DNA of 64,000 nt from Diadema setosum (Eukaryota; Echinodermata; Echinoidea; Diadematoida; Diadematidae): NCBI GenBank assembly GCA_033980235.1, contig CM067070.1:31548594-31612593 (forward strand). Direction: 5' to 3'. The translations under genes were made by a program, and so were the position numbers. Each line of letters begins with the position of its first letter. Position 1 is the first letter of the stretch. Shown piece after piece: positions 23,377 to 33,874 of the stretch. The notes under the pieces were generated by a model. That model was not told the DNA's origin and did no database searches. It was given only the letters and a program-made list of their open reading frames with translations.

Positions 23377-24095
23377 TTAAAGGTAGTAGCCCACATTTGC
23401 AAAATATGTCAAAACAAGCAGTATAGTTGGCATGGAGTTTGGATATGATTACAGTAAACATGTACAAAATAGCATTTCAATCTGCTTCTTACTTTGGTAA
23501 AAATATATGAAAATGTAACATGATGTTTCTTCAGATTACCTCTTGTTCAACAGTAACTCAAGAGTGCAAAGCGGCGGAGCTCAAGATCCAATCCAGGGAC
23601 GACTCATAAAACAGCACGTTTGTCTTTCTTAATCGATATAAAATAGAAGGAATTGGATTTCTGACTTATATCACTTCTAGACTTCTTTAGAAATACGTTC
23701 AGGCACTTGAAATTGTCATTCAAAGGTGTCTTCGATAGGAAAAACAGTGATGTCGCATCGTCGATTTGACAATTCGCAGAAAACTGCACAGCACTACTAT
23801 GAGCATACTATGAGGCGCCGTTTGTAAAACAATTATATAGATAAATTATATGTTATATAATCATATGAGCTCCGCGTTCAACAGTAATTTTGCACCATTC
23901 GTAAAAGCATCGTGACGACAGGTTTAGAAATTGATTCTAAAACCCTGGTTCTCTCTCTCTAGAATTGAATATCATTGACAAAAGGCGACAGGTGAATTAT
24001 GATACTTTTAACTTGTCTTTCAAAGTCATAAAGGACCTACTATTTCATCCCGCTTCGAGTTTTGTGGGTTTGCAAATATGGGCTACTACCTTTAA
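23377..24095. mobile_element. 719 bp TTAA-flanked element with AGGTAGTAGCCC ends
   Basis: TTAA at 23377-23380 is followed by AGGTAGTAGCCCACATTTGC. The right end GCAAATATGGGCTACTACCT is followed by TTAA at 24092-24095. TIRs are about 25 bp. No transposase ORF. It belongs with the other TTAA-AGG elements here by ends only. Confidence 0.85.
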
Positions 24096-24109
24096 CATTT
24101 CCTAGGACT

Positions 24110-24436
24110 CTATGATGAAAAATTAGAAATGTAAGCCCTAAGGGAAATGGTACTGGATGGGGTTGTGGTCTTGCAGTTGGGTTTTCCACCATCCATCTTA
24201 TAAATGACTTTCTGCAGAAAGTCATAAGTGTTGGCTGCCTCCCAAGGATAATCTACCAAGAGAACGAAGATGGCCTTGAAACAAAGGTCCACTCCTTGGA
24301 TGAGGGACATTGCCTCCAATGCAACACCATCACAAATTACAAACACTTGCTCCGGCTTGAGGATGTCTCCAAGGGCGGGCACAAATGGTTGCTTCTGCTT
24401 GCAGTTTTCGAGGTAGTCTGGAAGGTTTGTTCCTAC
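24110..24436 (-). CDS. Candidate terminal exon of an uncharacterised protein
   Basis: On the minus strand a good acceptor (pyrimidine tract plus CTTCAG, exon from 24436, phase 0) opens a 108-codon frame ending in a stop at 24110. The peptide starts VGTNLPDYLENCKQK and includes FVICDGVALEAM, VDLCFKAIFVLLVDYPWEA and YDFLQKVIYKMDGGKP. From memory this pattern resembles the C-terminal region of multicopy SAMD3-like uncharacterised proteins of fishes and invertebrates; I cannot verify it. No upstream exon could be placed with confidence, although 25885-26124 and 26694-26939 hold open minus-strand frames. It may be a gene relic carried inside the accessory stretch of unit 2. Confidence 0.35.
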   Translation of the reverse strand, partial: VGTNLPDYLENCKQKQPFVPALGDILKPEQVFVICDGVALEAMSLIQGVDLCFKAIFVLLVDYPWEAANTYDFLQKVIYKMDGGKPNCKTTTPSSTISLRAYISNFSS

Positions 24437-24809
24437 CTGAAGAAAGAGAAAATTATGGTGCTCTATCACTTTTCAGATCACATTATTACAATTACGAATT
24501 CTTATGACATGAAGAAACAGTGGAGAGTATTTGACAAATGCAATATGAAGTGTTATTTATTTTTTCTTTTTGTTTTGTACATGTCATACCAAGACATGTG
24601 TAAATCAATGTTGTTGAAATAATTTGAAGGTATTAAAAGAAAACAAATTTCCATTCATTTGTGTGTTGGCAATGAGGCATGGGACAAAGTATAGTAAAAT
24701 CTCGATTAGAGGCGCATAATTGTTCTTTTTAAAGAGTTCCATCAAAGTGGGGGTAAATATTAATAATATCTGTCTTGGTAAAAACAGCGCAATATATCAT
24801 CACAGTATA

Positions 24810-25237
24810 TGAAGAGTTTGTTCGTAAAACGGGTTAGATCCACTTTTGTGACTTCAGAGAAAAACGCATTTGTTTGCCAGATTTTGTACAGGCTTCTATG
24901 GAAAAGTGAAATTAGGAAGTGCATTTCTTCATAAGTGCTCTGAAAATTTAGCTTAATACTTTTGTTCAAAAGACAGGCACAGTTGAACAATGATCTTATG
25001 TCAATAACTCAATTTTCATAAAAATTGGATCTAACCCCTTTTGCAAACTAATGGGGTGTTGCAAGAAGGTTGCAATCAATTGCAAATAATTGCTAATTTT
25101 GAAACAACCATGCTGATTGGCTCAGGGTCTGCCCTTTCAAGAAAACATGCATGCAGCAATGATTTTGATTGGCTAGTAACAATCAGTTTCAACTTGCAAT
25201 CGATTGCAACTTTCTTGCAACACCCCATTAGTCTTCA
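24810..25237. mobile_element. TA-inserting MITE, interrupted by a second MITE
   Basis: The left end TGAAGAGTTTGTTCGTAAAA, followed by GGGTTAGATCC, is mirrored by GGATCTAACCCCTTTTGCAAAC at about 25027. The final GTCTTCA of this right end is found only after the inserted 25051-25228 element. Flanks are TA (24808-24809 and 25238-25239). A relative with the same TGAAG-GTTTGTTTGCAAAA-type ends is at 47879-48129. Confidence 0.75.
25051..25228. mobile_element. 178 bp MITE nested in the right terminus of another MITE
   Basis: Ends are ATGGGGTGTTGCAAGAAGGT and the inverse (TTCTTGCAACACCCCAT), with TA on both sides (25049-25050 and 25229-25230). Removing it with one TA restores the outer element's inverted repeat across the gap. 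Inner arms also pair (TTGCAATCAATTGCAA with TTGCAATCGATTGCAA). Confidence 0.85.
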
Positions 25238-25239
25238 TA

Positions 25240-27230
25240 TATAAATGAATTAGTATCAATAATCCCAGAAATATAAAGAGTGCAATCCTTCAAGTCAGTT
25301 CGCACCTCTGTTTGAGATTTTACAGTAGGGACATTTCCAACAACACAGCAAAAAATGCATATTTTGTCATCTTTTTTATTTCATGATTATGTCATGAAAA
25401 AGAACATGATATATGCTAGCTAAAGCAAACTGAAAATGAACCACAGAGAATAAACTGGTTAAGTGAAATAATTGATGCTCATCAGTAAATGAATAATAAG
25501 GACAATTTAAAGGTATATAGGAATACATGTACTTGCGGTATAAAATAAATTTCACAGAACCTTAATAATTTAATGCATGATACACATTAAATGTGCTGGA
25601 AATAGAACATTCGTCATATAACAATGATCCAAAAAATCATTTTGATATAGAACTGACACAGAAATGCATATATGGGACAGTGTTAATCTGACTTTTTGAC
25701 GCTGGGTGATGTCAAAAAGTATCAAGCATGTTTTAACCTATGATTCTAAAAATATTCAGTACATTTGTGTTGAAATGTTTCCATACTACAGTGCAAATGT
25801 GAAGTACTCTTGGCTGAAAATCAATCATAGGCCTATTAAACTTACGCAAAATTTTCCACCATTGACCAGTACTCCATGTTACCTTTAAAATTGAAAAATT
25901 AACATGCTTAGACTATGTCCGAGGCTGAGTGATTTGCATTTCATTAAATTGATTTTCTTACTGGGCCGATGTCGATGAAGGCTTTGGACGCCTCTGCCCT
26001 GCTGCATCTCATGCTGCGCTTCCCCACCTTCTTCATTCATGGATTCACGATGTGTGGAAGTGCAAGAAGTGCCATGGTCTCCACTTCTGCTGCAGGACCC
26101 GCACTGGCAGAAGATGCCGCACAATTAGGAAGAAAACAAATTACAACTGTAAATAAGATTGGATAATATATAATATAGAATTGCCCAAACCACATTAGGT
26201 GAATGACAACTTAAGAATTATCCCATGCCCCGTTTTATTTCACCAAGGCCAATGGACGAGGTGAAATAAAACGGAACATGGGAGGATACTGAATTCAGAG
26301 TGACCATAGTTTGGCATAGGGAATGACAAATGGTTTGCTAATTATCATAGTATGGAAATAAAGAACTTTATAAAATGATTTCATGATCCTACACAAAATT
26401 TTGATTTGGAAGAAAATGAACTGGAATTAATTTCGAGTAGATGCCATATAACCAACAACTTCATGGTTTGGCATGATGCCCTATCATTTCAAATTACAAT
26501 TAGCTCATTTCTTTTCAAGACCCCAATGATGTTTTGCAAACAAGCAGCATTACCATTGAACATGTTGAAATCTATATTGTAGTTAGAATATACTAAATTG
26601 ATATACTACATTGTAGTATAAATTTATTTTCAATTTGAAAGGGAAAAAGCAATATGGGTAATTCCACAGAAAAGTGGACACTTTACTAAAACTTTAATCT
26701 TTGAATAGGCTACATGTAACATATAAATGAATCGTTTCAAAGAGGAGCTTCTGGTTTCTAAGGAAAAACTTATAAAGAAAAAAATCGGCCTCCATCTCTT
26801 GCAGTTGCACGAGGGTGATCTTGCTAAAGTTACTGTTCACATGTACTACATGTCGATGGGCAATATCAGGTGCAAACAGCTTAAAGAGATAGGTCAGTAG
26901 TGGGGCAGAACGCCCCATACATATATCCCACATTTGCACATTATAAAAACATCAAAACAATTAAAAAGTCTAGTCAGTGGATCTGGTGGATCTAACCACC
27001 TGGAAGTGGTATGCATGGTTAGAAGAGATTAGTAAAAAAAATGCTACTTAGTGGTTGTTAAGGCAAGTTAAAATGAAAAAAAAAAATGAATGTCATGTAC
27101 AACCTTATGCCATGGTCACTACTCACACCGCGGCTTTGTGAAAAGTCACCACGTATGAGCCAAGTATTAGAGACAAATCACATGAATTAAAGAAACCAAA
27201 AAAAAATTACAAAGCATTTAACGAGAGCCC
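25240..27230. other. Intergenic, accessory stretch of unit 2
   Basis: No firm gene. A 53 bp hairpin at 26222-26274 pairs CCCATGCCCCGTTTTATTTC with its inverse. A GC-richer patch at 25960-26125 has an open minus-strand frame and a donor-like GTAAGA near 25962, but no convincing acceptor. A (TTTCA)n stretch at 27236-27258 belongs to the LINE tail to the right. Confidence 0.5.
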
Positions 27231-27231
27231 T

Positions 27232-28852
27232 TTTTTTTCATTTCATTTCATTTCATTTAATTTATTTCCACATCCTGATAAAAAGCATTTACAAAAATAC
27301 AGGAATGATACATACACAGTAGGACATTGCAACAATACAAGAAAAATAAGTCCAACTTACAAGGATTTTACAACAAGCAAATACAACATAAAAGCAGCTA
27401 TTTCAGTTTGTGGAGGGATCAACATAGACCGTCGGTCTTTCTATGGCTGATCCCAAACGTTACAGCAAAGAATAGTTACATTGATGCAATACACACATGA
27501 AAAAAACTATACTACAAAAAGTGCACAATACATATAAGAAGGCAAGAGTAGTCAAAGTGTGGTGCTTGTACACTGCATAAGACTTCAAATTTACAGTATA
27601 TCTTTATGAACAAGGAATGATTTGTATCTTCTTTTAAATATTGAAAGTCTATTAGACAGCTTTATCACATTTGGCAAATCGTTCCATAGAACAGGTCCCG
27701 TATATTTGAAAGTGTATCTTGAAATGCAATATCTAAAATTTGGGATATACAATCTATTCATCTGTCTAGTATTATATTTATTCTTATTTTGGATAAAGGA
27801 AGTATCAAGAAAACCTGGCAAAATGTTGTTAATATATGTGTACATGAAAACAGCGAGAAAAAATTTGTTCATATCAAAAATCGTCAATAAGTTATGTTCT
27901 TTGAATAGAGGACCTGTGTGGCTAAAAAATGGTCTATTGCTGATCATACGGATTGCACGCTTTTGTAAGATAAAAATACGCTGTAAAAGATACTTTGCAC
28001 AATTTCCCCATATTATGTTGCAATAAGATAATTGAGGCATATTCAAAGTGTGGTATAACTTAATAAGAATTTCAGAAGGTACGATTGCACGTATACTATT
28101 GATTGCACCTATTGCTCTAGAGACTTTACAGCATACTTCATTGACATGATATCTCCATGTTAAGTGATCATCAATGATAACTCCAAGAAATTTGGTAAAA
28201 CGAACAACTGGAATTTTAAAGTCAGCAATCTTAGCATCAAAATCATCAATGTTTACGACTTTATTTCTTGATCTAAATATCATACATGATGTTTTGTCTG
28301 CATTCAATTTCAATTTGTTGACTATGAACCATTGATTAACTTTCTCTAGTTCACAACTTAAGATTGCACTGATACTTTGTATATCTTTACATGAAATAAA
28401 AAAACTAGTATCATCTGCATATGAGATCAGCTGCAAACAGTTACTGGCATACTGTAAGTCATTAATGTAAAGTATAAAAAGTAATGGACCTAAAACTGAC
28501 CCCTGGGGTACACCGATATTTACAGTCACACAGGGAGAAGAAAAACCATTAAATGTTACATATTGCACACGATTTGAAAGATAACTCTTAAACCAATCAA
28601 AAGCTGTACCTCTTATTCCATAAAACCGCAGTTTACTCAACAATATAGTGTGATCAATACAATCGAAAGCCTTTGACAGATCAAAAAATATTCCTACCAA
28701 TAAGTTTTTATTCTCAATGGAAGTTGTAATTTTGTCAATAAAATCTAATAATGCCATATAAGTGGAGTATTTTTGTCGAAATCCAAATTGTTTGTTGAAT
28801 AATATATCATTTTGGGAGAGGTAAGACATAAGACGAGTATGGACAGTTTAAT
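27232..28852 (-). mobile_element. 5'-truncated CR1/L2-type LINE with intact reverse transcriptase frame
   Basis: Minus-strand frame 28829-27591 (412 codons) is the C-terminal two thirds of a LINE ORF2: QFGFRQKYST, FFDLSKAFDCIDH, GVPQGSVLGPLLFILYIN and the catalytic YADDT, then the thumb (LKLNADKTSCM, FLGVIID) and a C-terminus ending RRYKSFLVH. No endonuclease domain is present. The copy is cut near 28852, where a stop appears immediately upstream of TVHTRLM. The 3' UTR runs to a short-repeat tail of ATGAA-type units at 27236-27258, the ending expected for CR1/L2-clade elements. The frame has no stops, so the insertion is fairly recent. It lies in the accessory part of unit 2. Confidence 0.92.
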
Positions 28853-28869
28853 GCCCCACAGATAGATCG

Positions 28870-29060
28870 GCCTATTAAATAGCCCAATGTTTGGTCTAGC
28901 CTAGGCTAGGGTAGGCTTACGTTAAGCCAAGATTATTACTACGTACTAGCGGATATATATTTAGCCCGCTTTAGTCTGGATTAAGTTGGGCTTAGGCCGT
29001 AGCCTAGCCTGGGTTGGCCCGAGACTCCGACTCCGAGTCTGAGTGATAGTAGGCCTACCA
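28870..29060. other. Short CTAG/TAGGCTTA-rich island
   Basis: This region is compositionally unlike its flanks (TAGCCTAGGCTAGGGTAGGC and similar). It resembles the interior of the 3979-6470 element and the patch near 39150-39500. No ORF. Confidence 0.5.
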
Positions 29061-29159
29061 AATGGAGTTAAATTGGCGCTAGACGGCAGCCCGCTAGTGC
29101 ACGCAGTTTCGCACCGATTCAATAACGTTTAGACCTCACATTCACACAAAAGGTACAGT

Positions 29160-29328
29160 GGGTCCTAAAGCTACGCACCATACAAATAACGTACCAAATT
29201 TACCAAGTACACGCGCAATGCGACGCGTTCAAATCAGGGTATAATACACACGCGATACACACACACAGTAAATTTTCAATATCAAGATTTGCATGACTCA
29301 AATATGCATCTGCGTAGCTTTAGGACCC
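29160..29328. mobile_element. 169 bp MITE with GGGTCCTAAAGCTACGCA ends
   Basis: GGGTCCTAAAGCTACGCA at 29160 is exactly mirrored by TGCGTAGCTTTAGGACCC ending at 29328. No target duplication could be fixed and there is no ORF. Confidence 0.75.
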
Positions 29329-29489
29329 CTTCATTTTCAGAACAAAATTTGACACCGGCATTAATATTGACCTGAAAATAAGCCTTATTAACATTCAACC
29401 CTCGTAATTTTCTCTATCAACTTTGGAATATGTAGAATCAAGACATAAAAATGAAATTGCACACGCCAATGATTTCCGCTCCCTCTTAG

Positions 29490-30236
29490 GTGCTCTTTTA
29501 TTCATTTTATATTATCAATGACTTCCTGAACTCATCATCTCTGCGGTCATTTCTTCTGTTCGCAGATGAGACAACTCTTTTATTCTCACTTTGATCCTTT
29601 TGCTCAATTTTTCGAATAATGAATTTCAGTTGGTATTTGAGTGGATTCAGGCAAATAAATTGCCGATTGATATAAATAAGACTAGTGATATGGTGTTCAG
29701 TCTTAGTATTAGTGTATGGATTACAGTTAAAGCCAAATAGATTCAGCAAAACAATAAATTGGATTATTCACAGACTGAAATATATCTTGCTAAATCCAAT
29801 ATTGCATTCTCTTTCTCAAACTCTGATATTACCTTACTTGAATTACGAAATATTGGCCTGGGGAAATTGCTCAAAGATTAAAATCGATTCGTTATTTTTT
29901 ATTCAGAACAAGGCCTTGCGGATTATAAATCGTGAACACTTTTTTTTTTGTTTCTGGATCGCACTGATGAATTATTTGTTTCAAGTACATTGTTAAAATT
30001 TATGGGTCACACTAATGAATTACTTATTTCAAGTAAATTGTTCAAATTTTCTGATTTTTTGTATTTGTATCATTCTGGAATTTCCATGTATAAGTTGAAT
30101 TTTGGCGATCTTCCTAGTATATTTTCCTCAATGTTTATCAAAAACAATGATATTAATACTTATCCTACAAGACGCAGTGAATCCTTTCATTTCCCCCCGT
30201 TTGTACTTCGACCGGCCCTTCGACCGCCCCACAGAT
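29490..30236 (+). pseudogene. Decayed LINE reverse transcriptase
   Basis: Plus-strand fragments in several frames read as a broken RT: INDFLNSSSLRSFLLFADET (the YADD region with D-D reduced to D-E), FEWIQANKLPIDINKTSDMV, YLNYEILAWGNCSKIKI, FFIQNKALRIINREH, and near the end SIFSSMFIKNNDINTYPTRR. At least two frameshifts and one deletion separate the pieces. This is an older copy in the opposite orientation to the LINE at 27232-28852. Confidence 0.8.
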
Positions 30237-30462
30237 AGCCACAAGACAACCCAAGAAACACACACACGTCTGTTTAGCAGAAAATAAAACTGAAGATGAC
30301 CAAAGGTCGAAAGTTTCCATCAGCCGGCATCCTGGAACATATTCTGTCATCCAGTATCTCGATTATAATTCTTCCTAAGATGACAGAGGCGTATGGTGCG
30401 AGTATCAGCACCATTCCACTTTATATATCTATATGTTGAGAATTCACGTATTGGCTCCAATA

Positions 30463-30660
30463 AAACGAAGAATCAAGAAATAAACTAGTTATGCACTTTT
30501 TTGCCAATAAAGAATGAGTTTATTGTACTCAATACAATAAACTCATTCTTTATCGGGAAAATGCATTACTATCTTATTTCTTGATTTTTCGTTATATATA
30601 TATAAATATTATATACATGTATAGCTATATAATATGTATATATATATTATATATATATAA

Positions 30661-30702
<42 letters not shown>

Positions 30703-30760
30703 CACGAAGAATCAAGAAATAAACAAGTAATACATTTTCCAAATAAAGAATGAGTTTATA
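30463..30760. repeat. AT-rich palindrome, (TA)n tract and partial second copy
   Basis: AACGAAGAATCAAGAAATAA (30463) and AATAAAGAATGAGTTTATTG are mirrored by the inverse ending near 30592, a hairpin of about 130 bp. A (TA)n tract (30594-30702) follows, and then a direct partial copy of the left arm at 30703-30757. Confidence 0.75.
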
Positions 30761-31774
30761 TATATATTATAACAACATGAAAAACAAAACTGAAACAAAG
30801 TTCATGCTGTATTCACCAACAATTTATTTGTGCACACAAATCTTTGAGCGACTCACTCTTTCTCAAGTGTTTTTACTGAGAGAACAATAGCAAAAATTAA
30901 GCCATAACAATATTGCAATCGTGCTTTAAACCAGGGATGCGCGCTTTAACGCATCAATGCTAGACATCCTAGTACCTAGCGCGCATCCTGGCAACATACT
31001 ACAATGGCATTGAGTTTAAAAGCATACATAAAAAGAAAATTTGGCACCATTGATATAGAGGTAATTCCTATGAGGACGCAGAGCTATGCGGTGGTGATGT
31101 CAAAGCAGTACATTATTCCTTTCAAAATTCTAAATACACATAAATCAACTTTCATTCTAGAGAGTATAGATAATCTTTACATAATGTCAGATTCTCATAA
31201 TTAGGAAAAATATGAACATTTGATTTTTTTTTTGAAAACGAACTGAAACGTCACGCTGTGATAATTATCTAAAATTTGTACAAGCAGTGTATTATTCCTT
31301 TCAAACTTCAACATACACATCCTTCTATATTTCTGGTGCAATGAATAGATAATATTCAAATAATCGGAGATTAGCATGGTTATAAAATATATGAATATTC
31401 GATTTTTCATAATTAACAGAGACGTCGCAATGCGTCTCGGAATAAAAACAAACAAACATAAAGCAAAAAAAAAATGCAATCAAATAAAAATAGAGCGTGT
31501 TTTGAAATTCAGCGTTCTATTACTCAATCATAGTTACAGGACCCATTGCAGCGGGGTAAATGGGGGAACATTTAACAGTTAGCGGCGCACATACTTGCAA
31601 AAAGTGTAATTCGTGAGCCATGATAGATCTACGTTCATGCCCTGTCCCTGGAAACTCCTTGTGCGGATGATTGTTTTTAGTTCGTTCATACGTCTCTCTT
31701 CAAAGGCTTCCATGGCGGGACCCATGGTGAAATGGGTGCCAACCAAATGATTGGCGAGATACAGTTTATGTAGA
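30761..31774. other. Intergenic, nothing firm
   Basis: A minus-strand frame at 31579-31815 contains FTMGPAMEAFEERRMNELK and then VDLSWLTNYTFCK before a donor-like GTATGT. I do not recognise it and found no acceptor. Two loosely related stretches (31040-31200 and 31205-31400) share the CAGTACATTATTCCTTTCAA-like landmark, suggesting a diverged local duplication. Confidence 0.4.
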
Positions 31775-33430
31775 TAAAGTGCATATTGTGATACACATAT
31801 ACCAGTGTGTTGCAAACCTTATTTTGGCGCACACACGCAAATCTAAGTCTAAATTTGAACAATTGTAGTCACTGCAGAATCATGAAGGTACCTCTCTTCT
31901 TTTGTCACAATTGTATAAGCGTTGCTTTCCAACCACTGATCGACAAACAGAAATATATTGATAACGTCTGATTAGATAATGAATACAATGAGTATTAATT
32001 GAAGACCTGAATATAAGAACGACCTAAGTCCAATTTTTGGCCCAATTCAGTTTGACATGGGAAATTAAAGCTAAAGCATGGACTCATCTTGTGCATAAGT
32101 GATAAAGCCTAATTACCCCCGGAAGTGCCTGAAATGAATGAATTATATCTTATATGAATGTAAGAATGAAGGACTTGGGTCATTCTTACATTCATATTAT
32201 AGCGCCCTCTCTCGTCCTTCTCTCATCTCTATAGCAGAATATCATGTATATGTTTCAAAGAATGACCCAAGTCCATATGATTCAAAGAACGACCCAAGTC
32301 CATCACACAAAATGGCCTCTCCACAATTAATGTAAATTTCAATTGTCATAATAATATATGTTCTAATTTGTATATACAATGATGCCTTCCCATTACAGTT
32401 AAATAGAATATTATTGGACAAAAAAAAAAAAGATATGAAGTTTTTTAAAGTTTACTCGAAATGGCCTTCCATGGACTTGGGTCGTTCTTATATTCAGATA
32501 CTCAATTGTCAAACCCAGATGCCAACTCATCCGCGTTTAGCTCTCATCTGCTCAGCCAAAGTGCTTCTGATGCTTGAAATATTTTTTTTTTTTCTTGAAG
32601 AATTGACAGAATACATTGATGATTATGTTTGTGTCTACGTCTATCTTTACAACAAATACCTATTATTTTTCGTTTGTTGGTTTACAGAGCCACCAAAAAG
32701 ATTTATTTAAAGCAAAGCACAATACCATAAGTCAGGATAACTTAAAAAAGGAACAACACGAGTTCTTTTTTAAAATTCTGACATTACAATACAGTATGCA
32801 TTATTTATTCACATTTAATTAAACCTGTGGTCATGGTGAATGAGAAAACAAGAAGTCACCTAATCTTTATTTTGTGCCTTCTGTTCTCAAGGTTATCTCA
32901 CTGTGTTAGTCGTGTGTTTTTCTTACTTTTAAGAAATTTGCAACGCAATAGTTCGCCTATCCTCATAGGCCAACATTAAAGACAACACTACTCCGACTGC
33001 CGTGGTTCGCAGTATACATATATTCAACGGTTTCTGTTCAAAGCAAATGTGATAATGTATTCAGTTTCCCTCTTTATATCTGAAAGATATAACTAATAAT
33101 TTGATTTTTTTTTTTTCTGGAAACATATGTGACTCTGCACCTCAAAATCACCAACAGGTCGCCAATCGGTTATTTTTAGTTTCAAGGGCAGATTCTAAAA
33201 GAGCAAACATAAGCTTTGAAATGATTTATAACTCGATACAACTAGACCTAATAGTAACCTGTCAAATAACGGCAAGAAAGTACATACTCAAGAAAAGTGT
33301 GTTACAGAGGAAAGAGGCTTTGAAGTTTAAGGTTTTTCCGTGCTAACTCTCACCAAGCTATGCTTGTGCAATGAATATGGCAAAAGAACAGAACAGAATG
33401 TGAAACCTCCATAACAACTACAATGAAGAT
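31775..33430. repeat. Inter-gene block of the receptor array, copy 2 (right part)
   Basis: From CCAGTGTGTTGCAAACC onward the sequence follows unit 1 (13770 onward) and, more weakly, unit 3 (42680 onward). 32740-33430 matches 14215-14930 closely. Between 32050 and 32500 unit 2 has extra sequence with a thrice-repeated ATGACCCAAGTCCAT-like motif in both orientations. No gene. Confidence 0.7.
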
Positions 33431-33850
33431 ATTGTGAGGTCACGCTGAAATATTGCTCAGCATATCAGCACATTCCATTTATGACAAATACGAACTTTAA
33501 AGCAGAAGCATCATTCTTTCGAAAATCATTACGCGTTGAAAATGAAAGGTGTTTAAATGCACTTTTAAGAAATGAAAAAGGGTCTGTAAGTCACATCTAA
33601 ACATTATCATTGTAAAAAAAAAGTGTTCTAGAAAAATATCCACAGTTTTTTATTCATTTTATTACACCAATCTTTGAAATCATGTGGAAGGAGACTGGCT
33701 ATTTCAAAAAATATAAACAACTAAAGATTGACTAGTTTGAACCATTTTACCTATTTTGAGTTCTCACGGTGAAATCGAGGAGGTGTGCGACTCTTCGTTT
33801 TGTTTTGTTTTGTAATGCACGGTCACTTATGTTTCTAATTATATCTCGAT
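33431..33850. other. About 0.4 kb present in unit 2 but not in unit 1
   Basis: Units 1 and 2 align up to ACAATGAAGA and again from the region just before CAAACTGA, so about 410 bp were inserted here (or lost in unit 1). No inverted ends or target duplication could be fixed. It lies just 3' of receptor 3. AATAAA on the minus strand at 33649-33654 and 33658-33663 could serve as its poly(A) signals. Confidence 0.5.
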
Positions 33851-33874
33851 ACGATGATGCAAACTGAAGAAATT

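Noticed and set aside
30290..30312. Hammerhead ribozyme core (CTGAAGA ... GAAA)
   Set aside because: The stem between the two conserved parts leaves an unpaired base at the required junction, and no matching stems I and III were found.
31579..31815. Coding exon (MGPAMEAFEERRMNELK...)
   Set aside because: It looks protein-like and ends near a GTATGT donor, but there is no acceptor, no neighbour exon and no family I recognise.
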